Under the pieces are notes generated by a model. It was not told the origin of the DNA, did not search any database, and worked only from the letters and a program-made list of their open reading frames with translations. This document shows positions 44,577-55,760 of a stretch of 64,000 bases of DNA, one piece after another. Numbering within the stretch: the first letter of the stretch is position 1; every line of letters begins with the position of its first letter. The position numbers were made by a program, and so were the translations under genes. Origin of the DNA: Lasiosphaeris hirsuta (taxonomy: Eukaryota; Ascomycota; Sordariomycetes; Sordariales; Lasiosphaeriaceae); assembly GCA_030549175.1 (NCBI GenBank), contig JAUKUA010000007.1:496001-560000 (forward strand). Reading direction: 5' to 3'.

Positions 44577-46641
44577 TAACTCGAGGCCAAGTGCGAGAGC
44601 GAGGTGCCCAAGTTCCCCGCCGTACACACGTGTCTGTTCTTAGGCGCCGTGTCGACCCCTTGGGTAAGCGACCCTCTTTTCGACATAGATTTCTGGCCGT
44701 GGAATTCAGCTCCCAATTGCGACGGGAACTCATACTTGTGGGAGCTACAAGGATGTACAATCATTGATGCTACCGACCTCTCTTACTGTTTTGTGCTGCC
44801 GGCCAGGCCCCTGCAGACTATTACGACTCGGGAGACGAGGATCTTGTTGACTTCGACGTGGCCCGGGAGAGAAATAAGAGATATGCGGGCTTCGCACGCC
44901 GGCCAATCTCGGCGCGGGAGTGGGTATTGGCCTTCGGCTTGCAGTCAGAAAATCCAGTAGACGATGTGATCTGGACCACCAGCAAGTTCAAAACAGCACC
45001 CGTCATGTCAATCGAGGCCCTACCTACAAGAGGTGTGACCTTCCTTTTTCTGACACGAGAACACTGGTAGCGCTGCAGCGGTTGGGGTCATGGCGCCGGC
45101 GCGCAGCAGGGAGCCCGAGCAGGCCGCCGTGATTGAAGAATTCTACAATCTGGCTCTGGGGACCTTCTTGCGGGCTCTATGAGCGGCAAGGGTTCTCCTT
45201 TGGCTTTGAAACGCTTTGTGCGCGAGTGTCCTGAGAGGCTTCGAGCCGATTGCCCGGGCGCAGTGCTGCTGCTGCTCGTTGCCCTAGAGAATGAGACGGT
45301 GGACCAGACTCTACGCCTCACACTCCACCACTTCACCAACCTGTCGGGCGACCAGGTGGTGCAGCTAGTGGGTGCCGTCGTTGCCTCCGACACAGAGATC
45401 AAGCTAGTACTTGATGTCTCCTTCATCTTCTTGTTCAGGTTGGACCACCTGAAGAGTTCTAGAACTGACACACCTGGAGGAGTTGATCATCTGGGACAAC
45501 CCGGGCTTGCCAGTGGAGGAGGTGCTTGCCGTCATGATGCACCCCAAGAATCACAGCTTACTTCAATACTCCTTCAACCAACAAGATTTTCGCCGAACTT
45601 GTTTCGCTGCCGTCACACAATACCTTGGATGCCGCTTGCCGAGTTCTACACCTCGCTGACACGTATGGAGGAGTTCATGGCCACCGATAGCAACATCAAG
45701 AGCTTGGGCTCCTCTCAACCCGATGGCCGTTGATATTTCCGCTTTTGGCGGCCACAGGAAACGCAAAGATATGTTCTGCTTTCCCTCGAATTTCTTTTCC
45801 GCCAAGTCACCAACGCTAATTAATGACTTTGCACACGACATCAGTTCCCGTACGTGGTTTCGTCTCTGTTTCCAGCCCAGGCCTTCGATGACACCACTCT
45901 CGAGGTAACATGTCTGACACACGGGCCCAGATCATAACCATGGCAGCTGCGCATCCGCGGCCCCGACGCCATCTTGCATGGCGAATACACAGCCGTTTTT
46001 CTGCAGGAGCCGGACCTCTATCGGCTGCGCTACGGGCTAGTAACGCGCGACGCTCAAGGGCGGTTGGAAGTCTGGGACGCTGCCGGCATGGCCGATGCGG
46101 CGGGCGACGCAGATTCCCGGCTTGCTTAGACTCGGGGCATCGGCGCGCTGCCGCTGTGGGCGGACGACTCGGGCAGCAAAAAGGAGGGAGGCGCAGACAA
46201 GGCCAAGATGAAAGGGGAGGGAAAGGTGGGAGACCGGCGGCGATCGCCCAAGTGCCAGTATATCGCGTCGCCCAACGCCACGGTTGTGGAGGCCGTGCTG
46301 GCCGTAGCCGCAAAGCTCTCGTCGCGGCCTGGAGAAATCTCCGCTCGGAGTTGCTTATTCGAGCTTGAAAGAGGATACTCACCCACATTCCCCTCGAGAA
46401 AACGTTTCACGGCACCCACTGCCCGGTCAGTAACAACGGGTCGTATTACAGGTGGCCGCCGCGGCTTTTCGACGAAATTTTTCAAGGCCTGTACTACGAT
46501 TGCCAGCCTACCCCGCCGCGTTTTCTAGAACGTATTTCCGAACTGTAAGGCTACTGCCAGGAAGGAACAACCTGTTTGACAAAACGACTCAACCGACCAA
46601 TCTCCAGTGTGGTCTTCGAGATTGCTCCGAAGCGCCGGTGA
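44577..46641 (+). pseudogene. LRR-like protein pseudogene
   Basis: A run of gene-like fragments in changing frames. They are DYYDSGDEDLVDFDVARE and REWVLAFGLQSENPVDDVIW (44816-45032), an intron-like gap, then SREPEQAAVIEEFYNLALG, a shift, and LSGDQVVQLVGAVVASDTEI (about 45330-45400). After stops comes LEELIIWDNPGLPVEEVLAV, as in leucine-rich repeats (DxxL..L.L..N). Later come PWQLRIRGPDAILHGEYTAV after a TAA near 45938, then IPLEKTFHGTHCPVSNNG and RWPPRLFDEIFQGLYY, with a last intron leading to VVFEIAPKRR and a stop at 46641. At least two frameshifts and several stops are present. The intact C-terminal exons with good splice sites show it was once a real multi-exon gene. Function unknown. Confidence 0.6.
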
Positions 46642-46816
46642 ACGTGGTGGCGTGGGAAACCTCGAGGTTTTTGATGAGAAAGAGGAGGTACGGAAATCCG
46701 GGTAACATAACGGACGGAGATATCGGGTGGGTACTGTCATACGCCCTGGGTTGCGAGCTTGTGGTGCGAGTTGTTAGATAGATAGTGCTTTTGTAGGCAC
46801 ATGTAGATGTAGATAC

Positions 46817-48584
46817 ATGCAGCCTGACTCGGAAGTTTGGGAAGGGAAAGGAGGACTCTCGACAATCGGCAAGTCTCTTCCGGCCTTCCCAGTCCAGCTT
46901 TTGTTACGATCGGCGTTTCAGGCTTTCTCTGATGCCTGCTACCCCGCTTCCTTCGATGAACAGTCAACATCAACATCCCTCCAGAATTTAGACATATGGC
47001 ACCGCAAAAAGAAGAAGAGCAGGACAGACGGGGGAGCGGTGCCCAGGCGACTGCTTCGACGTGACGTTCCCACCAAACCAGGCCTGGGTAATCCGTGCGC
47101 CAGCCAGTCCTCGGGCAGCGCGTCGTCCAATCAGTTCAGGGACTACACCGACATCTCACCGTGGCAAGCCAGACTGATCGCTCTGTCTCCCAGCCCCGAC
47201 CGCAAAGTCACGCTCAAGGCCAAGTTGCTCGTTGTCGATCTCGTCGCCAGCGAAGGCGCCGTCATCGCCAGCAGCAAGAGGAAGATCAACTATGACGCGC
47301 TCTCCTACTGCTGGGCATGCCCAGGATCTACTAAAAAGCCGACACGGTCTACGTGTGGCTGGGGCTGGCGTCGGAGGACGGCGACGTGGCCATCATGACG
47401 CTGCGGGAGAAGTATTCGTTTCGCAAGGGCCAGCTGGAAGAGACCAGACAAATGTAGCATGACAGCTCGCCCTCGGCAGCCTCCTAGACCGCCCCTGGTT
47501 CCGCCGCACCTGGATCTGCCAGGAGGTGAATGTCGCAGGAGTGTGAAGTGTACCCGCCACGGCGGCATCTCCTAATGCCGTCACGCACTCCAAGCCAAGC
47601 ATTACGGTCGACTACACAAAATCGCTGTCCGAGATCTACCAGGATGCCGCCACATACATGTTCCAAACAGGGACCATCGACGAAGCTCTGCACTTTCGCA
47701 AGCCGGGTTCTCGGAGCCTCTCCGATCTGCCTTCGTGGGCCCTAGATTGGCAGCGCGACTCCTGTTCGCCAACCGAGACAGAGGCAATCTACGTGGCGCT
47801 TTCGAGGCACTCGATTGAGCGGTTCGGCCACATCATAACCTGGTGTCCCCTCTCGCCCAACCTGCGAAAAACTTACATCAAGCCGACCGCATGGGACGCA
47901 AAAGCCAACAACATAAACCTCAACGAACTGAAGACCCACTTCCTCGCCCCGCCCGACAAGCGGCGCTGGAAGTCCCCGCGGCCCGTGGGCGATGGGACGT
48001 TAGAGCTCTTCGGCCGGGTGCTCAAATACGTCGCCGAGCTGACCGACTATGCGTGCGACCTCGACTGGCTGACGGGCGACGACGACAGCGCCATGGCGCT
48101 GTACTCGCGCGCGCTGCTGGGCGGCGCCTACGAGCGCCTCGCCAAGTGCAAGCAGAAGCGCGCGTTCGACCCCGATCGCGACCGCCGCCGGCTCGCCGTC
48201 CTGCGCACCCCCGTCAACACCCACCTGGCGCTGGTCCCCGCCGATACCAGGAAGGGCGACTTGCTCGTGGCTGTCGACCCCGGTGTCTTGCCGCTCGTCC
48301 TCAGCCCCCTCGCGCGCAGCTCGCCGGGCGCAGAGGATGTCTACTTAGGTGCCGAGGGCGTAGCGGTCTCGAAGGCTAGTTCAGTATTCAAGGGGGAGGG
48401 GAGGTATGGGGTGGCGATTGAGGACGCGAAGGAGCAGAGAAGGCGGCTGGAGGGCGATACTGAGGTGTTTGGTAAACACTTTAAGATCCGCGAGCTGGCT
48501 TTTGCGCAGCAGGGGTTTGACTTTTATACCGAGGATAAGGGCGGCCTCTTTTACTTTAATGACTTGCGTGTTGAGAAGAACTAG
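46817..48584 (+). pseudogene. HET-domain (heterokaryon incompatibility) protein, broken
   Basis: HET proteins trigger cell death when unlike fungal individuals fuse. Here the opening motif is present (KINYDALSYCWACPG, near 47300; normally SYCWG), as are TVYVWLGLASEDGDVA (47344) and LGSLLDRPWFRRTWICQEV (47475-47525). The stretch normally between SYCWG and VYVWLG, carrying the WIDAICINQ core, is missing, and frames shift near 47330, 47455 and 47550 with stops. The C-terminal ~310 codons (47658-48584) are one clean frame containing SDLPSWALDWQRD and a long GC3-biased tail. It cannot make a normal HET protein; a truncated C-terminal product from 47658 is possible but unsupported. Confidence 0.75.
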
Positions 48585-50321
48585 CTGCGCCCGATGCAGA
48601 CCTTTCTGATACACTGAAGGCGGGGCAGGGGTATAGATTGTGCGGTTCTCGAACGGATATTTCTTTCGCGCCCAGGCCATGTCTCTAAAAGAGGTTTCCA
48701 GATAACAATAGGTGCCTAACAATACCCCAACCGTCAATAGCCCCAAGCAAGTTTACTCACTCGTCAAACCACTTTGCCCAAATCAGTGGGGGAGTCTCGG
48801 ACATAGTCCCACAGTATCACGACGCTAATTTTCCGGGCCGGACGGCCCAAATTGCAGACGGGCAAGGATGCTGTCGGGCGTGTAGGTGTCAGCCGAGGTA
48901 GCTAGGACGTAAATTAGAGGCTGGACGGGCGACGTTCTAGCATTTGTACATCCTGGGGGTTGCAAAGGGTTAGATTTCTGTGAATTTGACTCGAATATAT
49001 GATGAGATGCAACCAAATCTTCAAGGTCGGGAAGGTCGGGGAAAGTATGTGGAAGGGGGTTATGATGTAGGTTTGTTGTGGATTGATGTGTAGCAGGATA
49101 ATTGGTGATCGAGGTGGGGGACGTACCCATCCTTATTATTGGAAACTTTGGGCTGGTCCAAGGACGCCACGTTCTTGTGTGAGCTCATGATGCCGTGGTA
49201 GATGCGCAGTGTCCAGCCCAGGCCAACTCGAAGACAGCTACAGATAAATAGAGGGAGCTATCGAGAGTGATTCAAGGGAAGGAAAAAGATTCGACACTGC
49301 ACAAATGCCTCTCAAGCAAAATCTTGGTCGAGTGGTTTTGACACTGAGAGAGGGAATATTGTAGGAGGTGAATTTGAGTAGGAGAGACCTTGTATGTTGT
49401 CCTTCATGTCGGGCATATTTAAGCGAAATCGTGTGCACTGAGTGCATGGCAACAAGGCTGGAGATCGAGATCCTGCCACGAGCAATGCAATTGTTGCGAA
49501 TGGCATATCAAGATAACTGCCGAACTTTGTGTTGAATCCCTCGTCCCGTAAAGATAGCCACCGCTCTTGTTTGCTCAGGCTTTCTCGGATTTGACCGGGC
49601 TTGCATGCGTCAGAAGCTAGGCGCTGCGCACAATAAGCCAATCCAGGTTCCCGGGTTGCTCATTTGACCTGTGCAAGCAACGAGGTGTCGAAATGCCATG
49701 GCTGAAATGACCAGCATATGTCGCCAGCAGACCTGGGGGCACTGGGTGTTAGGCAAAAATGGCGGCGGCTACACACAAAACGGAACAGAAACGGCTAGGG
49801 GCAAAACGGTGAGGTGAGCGGGAAAAGTACACAGGTGAGAAAAAGAGATAAAACGGAAACGGCGAAACTAAAACGGCGGGGAAGTCAACGCCGAAATGGG
49901 CAAACGGTGCCGGTGTTGCACACAACTTCGCCTTGCACGTTTGTTACATTCCTTTCGTAGGTGCTCTCCAGGCAGGAAGTTAAGGACGGCACATTATTTC
50001 CTGATGAAATGAAGAACGCCAGTCCGTATCTAGCGACGAAGAACAAAGCCATTATAATTGGCACCGAAACCGACGCCCTGAACTTGGCTTATTATTGGCT
50101 GTCGAGTTCCCGAGAGCAAGAATCGAAAGATTAAATACATCATAAAACTTCATTTTGCTTCCCGCAATGGCGATTACTCTCCACATAGCTGTATAGACTC
50201 GCCGGCCTAGTATCCATCCCGAGTTCTCCCAAAGCCAACAATAACAACTCCCGCCCATTAGGCACTAAGCAAATTTAGTTTCCCTTTTACCCATTTTTTT
50301 TTATAAAAAAAAACTAAAATA
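48585..50321. other. Intergenic spacer
   Basis: No supported gene. An A/G-rich segment with repeated AAACGG words lies at about 49770-49910. The part near 50290-50325 is very AT-rich and adjoins the 3' end of the transporter gene. Confidence 0.45.
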
Positions 50322-52165
50322 TTATACCAAAGCCTCCTTATCCTTTGGAACCGTGATGACCCTGTCGCCTAAATAAAACCTTGTAACTGACTCTTCCTTA
50401 TCCCCCGTGCCCAACCTTGGCGTTGACGGGGACACGGGCGTGCTCCACCCCGCCGAGGGCTTCTCGCTGTCGTCCGTAGCGCTCCCCCTCCGCTCCGTAT
50501 CCGCCTCCTTAGCCCTCTCCGCGGCCTTCTCCGCGTTCTGCACTAGGATGAACAGCGCGGCAATCAACATGCCCAGCCCGCCCAGCGCGACCGAGAACCA
50601 GTACGCCGCGCGCAGCCCCTGCAGCCGGACGGCGACCAGCCGGTCGTTCGAGACCGACAGCGGCGGCAGCGGACCAGCCATATCGGCGCGCTCGCCGGCG
50701 AAGCCGAGCGAGTGCTTGTGGATGGAGCCCGCGAAGCCGAGGCCGCACGAGATGCTGTAGTTGACGACGGTGGCGACGAGGCTGGCGGCGATGCCTTGCT
50801 TTTCCTTGGGCAGGGCCGACGAGAGGAGGATGGTGGCGGCGGGGAAGGACAGGTTCATGGCGCCGGGCATGAGGACGATGGCGATGAAGGTGTTGGCCCA
50901 GTAGGTCTGGTCGAGGGGCGTGATGGCCATGAGCAGGCTGCCAAAGGTGAAGAAGAACATGGCGGCGAACATGACCCACGACACCGGGAAGCGGCGCATC
51001 AGCCAGACGGTGAGGAAGGCGAAGCCCAGGCCGGTGAAGGCGACTGGGCAGGTTTCCGCCGAGGTGAGCAGCGCGCTGTGGCCCCGCAGGTGCTCGAGAA
51101 AGATGTACAGGTAGTACACCCAAATCCCGTGGCTACTCCAGCCGGCGAACACACAAGCGAGCGTGAAACCAGCGGTGCGCTGCAGGCCGCGGATGGGGAT
51201 GATGGGCTGTGTCGCGACCTTGAGCTCGACCCACACAAAGGCGATGAGGAACAGGAAGCCCAGAGCGAGAAGCACTGGAATGTACGGCGTTCTCCATCCG
51301 ACGAGGGGCGCCTGATTGAGGGCGAAGTTGACCAACACCAGCCCCAAAACACCGGTCACGGCGCCGGGCCAGTCGAACATGGGCGGGTCAGGGTCGACGG
51401 GTTCCGGAGCGCCGCGAGGCATCCTCGGCAGCTTCTCGGGCGAGGGCACGACGTAGTAGCAGATTGGCACCAGCAGAGCGCAAGTGATGGCCAGGAGCCA
51501 GAAACACCAGTACCAGCCGATGGTCTCGGACACCAGCGCGGCCATGACGGCGCCGAGGGCCGCGCCGGTGGGGCCGGAAGCGCCGAAAGCGGCAAAGGCC
51601 ATGTTGCGCTTGAAGCCGACGGGGAGGGTACGGCCGATGATGGCGATGGCATTGGGGATAACGAGGGCGGGCCCGATGCCTTGGAATGCACGGCAGACGC
51701 TAAAGAGCACGAGCTGGTCGTGGTTGGGAAAGCCGCAGACGAGCGACCAGACGGAAAACCAAGCCCAGCCGACCATGAGGATGCGCTTATGGCCGTAGAT
51801 GTCGCCGATGCGGCCTGCCGGGGGTTGGGTTGGAGGGTCAGATCTTGGGTTGCATTCTCTCATCGGCAGGGGACAAATGCCGGATGGTGGCATGGATGTG
51901 GCTTACCGGCGGGGAGCATAAACGTGCCCACCGTCATGCTGTAGGCAGCTGAGAACCAGCTCAGGTTGCCATAGTCGTGAATATCGAAATACTTGGCGAG
52001 GATCAGGAGTGGCGCCACTGTCTGGTTCATTGCCGCCAAAGACAGGAACTGGGCGAGACAGAGTAGGAAAATGAAGGTGATTTCGTGGAGGAGCTGGCCA
52101 ACAGACCGCGGGGCGGGCGGGGTCGCGATTGGGGCTGCTGACATGGCCGCGTTCTGTTTGGCCAT
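50322..52165 (-). CDS. MFS transporter, DHA2-type (14 TM)
   Basis: Exons 52165-51907 and 51814-50322, with a 92-nt intron (GTAAGC donor, CTGACC branch), give 583 residues. The start at 52165 gives MAKQNAAMSAAPI. Helix 1 is in ITFIFLLCLAQFLSLAAM. The intron falls inside the family loop motif AGRIGDIYGHKRILM (motif A between TM2 and TM3). QGIGPALVIPNAIAIIGRTL and the GPTGAALGAVMAALV segment are typical of fungal DHA2 drug:H+ antiporters, close to the aminotriazole-resistance/ammonium-efflux subgroup. About 14 hydrophobic helices follow. The C-terminal ~70 residues are cytosolic and charged, with SP/TP sites. It probably exports a toxic compound or small cation across the plasma membrane; the substrate is unknown. 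It is not adjacent to any biosynthetic gene here. Confidence 0.88.
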
Positions 52166-55100
52166 GATGTTTTTCTTTTCCTTGTAAAGACTGTGTGTAT
52201 GTAAGGTGTGTGTATATGTTATGGGGGGATGAAGGGGCAGATTGAGTAACCGGCTGCCGACGAGGAAGGAGCAGAAGCCAACAATGGCAAATAAAATAAA
52301 AAAAACGTGGTTTGACCGGCCATTTTGTAATCGGCCAGTCGTTGTGTTCATGGCAGGCCATCGCAGGCCCAATGATGAGCATCGTCGCCCCGGGGCTCCG
52401 GCGAGCCTGCAGCCAGTGACGATCCGAACATGAGGGATTGGCAGTCCATGGCTTTCTGTGAGAATGCGGCCGTCGGCTGCAGAATGCACTGCACACCCTA
52501 ACGACTGCACACAATTGCAGCCCCGGGAAGTTCAGCAGCGCGCGTTCGCAGACCTGGGGAATGTCTCGCTCCTGCCTTGGTCCTGCCTTGTTCCTCCCCT
52601 CTGCTGCCCGGTTGCGGCGCATGATCGAATTGTTTACGAGGCTATATCCTGCAAGCCGTGAGGATTAGAAGAGGGATCGTCAGCAGTGTCTCGAGTACCT
52701 GAATCGCCTGGGATCAGGCCTGCGATGCACCACAAATTCCCCGGACAAGTCCTGTTCGGTGTCTAGGGCTGGCCCTGAGTCTCCTCGTCGTGGCGCACTG
52801 ATCCGCAGGTCCTTTTCCCGCAACCGTGTGTGATCTTGGCACCATGCTCGCCTGATCCTGGTGTGATGCTGTGATCGGGCTTTTTCTCCATCAAGGAATT
52901 TGCCGTCCCGACATCATCGACGTAAGAACCGGCTGCCGGTGCCCGAAACCTCCAGTTCCACCGCACGAACCCAAGACGCGCGCCCGTTTCTTTTGGAGCG
53001 CGCTGTGCGTGGCAAAACGCGCACAACACAGAAAACTCAGCCCCAGGGCCACCGCACTCGCGATGCACGGCATGTCCTGTTGCACCGCCGTTAGTTATCG
53101 TTCGCCCCTGACTTAGGATAAGGTAGGTATGGAAATGCAACACGGAAAATAGCCACGGCGCTGTCACGGCAGCGGGTTGGTGCTACACAACCATACAACG
53201 TCTTTTGCCATGGCGGGCTGACCCGAGGGAGGGTTGCCTCGCCCAGATAGAGTTAGATTGGACACCATCGATTGGTAGATGCCCTTGGAGTCCGTCAACT
53301 AACTTGGAACTGGAAATTCCTCGAAAAGAAGGTGCGTCGGTCCCGAGCAGCCTGAGGCTCGCCCGCCCCTCTACACGCTCCATCGTGGCACAGCGGCTCA
53401 GTGGCACGCTGGGAGCCAGTCGTTCCTTTCCGCGCGGGTTGAGTTGGCGGGGTGAGAGGGGGGGGGGGGGGGGGGGCAGAGGGGGGAGAGATGGCAGGAG
53501 TGAAGGAGCTTGGCAGGGCCAATCTGACCGACTCGACTGATCGGCGTCCGCCACGGACGACGGTGCAGGAGCTGCAAACCACTTGCGCTTCAGCTGAGAG
53601 TCGCATTCGTGGGGTTAACAGACCCCCCCCCCCCCACCGCCTTCTACCACTTGATGACTCTGAGGTTGTTGGTGGATAGATATGAAACCAAACACCCCCG
53701 ATTCGTTGGAACCACCGCTCCACCATGACACTCTGCTCACCTTGCATCTAGGCCCCGATCGCCGATACCCAGAGACGCAACATTCAGACTGCAAAACGGC
53801 AGAGCTTCCGTGAGAGCACTGACAACCAACAACTTCATCCAACGCACCGAAAATAGCTTGTTTTCTGCCCGTCTTTTGTCTCACCAGCGCTTGCCCAGGA
53901 AACACTCTGTACAGTCGGGATGAGTGCTACATGCGATTACCTACATTATCGCGCCGGTAATAACAGAATCACGATATGGGCTCATGCAACCACCATTCCC
54001 ATCGTGGTGTCCTGCGCGGTTGGCCATCGTCACCTTCCACTTCACCGGCCGTGGATAAAAACACAAGCGAGACCGACGGTTGCATATCGTCCTATCGCAC
54101 CACGCGGCTGTTGCACCGCGCCAAATTCGCAGCCTATGTGACGACCAAATCATGACTGACGTCGGTGTAAGACAGCCTTCGGTCTACCAAAGTCTAGCCA
54201 TCATGGATGCCAAGCAATATCGACACTCGCCTAAACCCCAAACTCCCACTCTCGACATCGAACCACTACCCCTCAAAATAAGGTTATTGGGCTGTTAATA
54301 ACACAGCCCGCTTTATATATCTCTAACCGCGCGGGACGTGACCAAGAACCCAACCGCGATTATGCATCCATTTGAAATCGTCAACTAGCTTCACTACATG
54401 TGGAGCACGCGTTGTGACCGTGCACTATCCAAGATGTGTAATAAGAGTGCCGTCAAAGCATACACCGGCCGCGTCTGTGAGATGAGGTGAGAACCAGCCC
54501 TGAGTCTCTAGGAGGTTTTCGCTCACTGGCAGCCTGCCCAAGGACTTCCGAGCTTGGGGTGAGTCGGGATGCAGACTTCGGAAGTCGATCAATCCACTTA
54601 CTTCTACACCCTGAAAAACTCCATCCGACAGCCAAAGGTGGAGAAAACAACATGCGGTTCGCAGCCTGAGAGCTCTGTGGCTCTCGAGTTGGCTTCGCTT
54701 CCGATTGCTGACGCTCTCATGCCCTGCTCCATGCTGTCCGCTCAGCTCCAACTCTGAGTCCGACAACCGCCGGTAGTCAACAGGCATGCACCCACTTCAA
54801 GTTTGCTGACACAATAACCATTTCGGGCGCTGGTGTTGTCGGACCGCGTAATTTTAACGCATTTCTTCTGTCAGAGCCAGTACTTGAGATTTGAATGAAC
54901 CAATGGTAAACATCGTGCCCCTCGTCAAGACAAGATCTGAATAGTGGGACAGGCGAGGGACCAACCAAGACAGAGACCGGTCTTTCCATTTGCGGTCCAA
55001 GTCGGCCATGGCAGGTGGACACTGGCCAACTTTGTGTGATAGAGAAAGTATCGTATCGATGGCAGGCACGGCTCTCTTCGCCAAACTACTAAATTGGGTA

Positions 55101-55760
55101 GGAGCCGAAATACTCTAAACCCCCCTCACCCTTCGCCGGAAGATTTCCCCTCACATTTTGGCCTTCAAGCTCATTGTAGAGCCGACTCTGAGTTGAGCAG
55201 ATGCCGAAAAAGGCGATTGCATTTGCTTCCCTCGGGCCATGCAAAGTTGCTGGTGACGAAGTGAGCAAGCTCAGGTTGCGATTCGGCTTGATCGAACGTA
55301 AAGAGAGAGGATTGGTGCCTCATGAGAGATGGCAAGCCCTGATTGCGCGCTGGTCCCGAGCCCGCCTTCCGACGAGGCAGTCGTGGCCAATGAAACTTGG
55401 TCCGGGCAGTCAATGGGCCACGTTGGGCCAGAACACCCACTCAGGACTTAGTCAGTCGCCATCACCGTCAGCAGTTCTCCATCGCCCTCGATTCTGTCGA
55501 GACACGTCGCAGTCTTGCGCCCCATACTTTGCAAAACACCAGTGCATCGGTGCCACCACTTGCTGATGATCAAACTCGAACCTGAAATACGCACCGAATC
55601 AACAGGTCGGGTTTTCTGAGGGACTTTCAATGGGGCCCCTTGGGCTGATTGGGCATGTTTGTGCCCAACCGCATTTATATCCAACCTCACCCCGGGTTGC
55701 GATGCGTAGTCACGGAGAAGGGAGAAATGACAAAGGACTTGCGCCGCCGCTAGAATCCCA
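52166..55760. other. Gene-poor spacer
   Basis: The first part is the transporter promoter. The rest has only small overlapping frames without family resemblance. A 19-bp G run lies at 53458-53476 and a C run near 53624-53636. No RNA gene was recognised. Confidence 0.45.
53458..53476. repeat. Poly-G tract of 19
   Basis: Uninterrupted G run in spacer DNA, one of the long C/G homopolymers characteristic of this window. Confidence 0.9.

Noticed and set aside
50712..51944. 410-codon plus-strand frame
   Set aside because: Antisense shadow of the MFS transporter; composition is Gly/Glu/Asp-rich as expected for a GC3 shadow.
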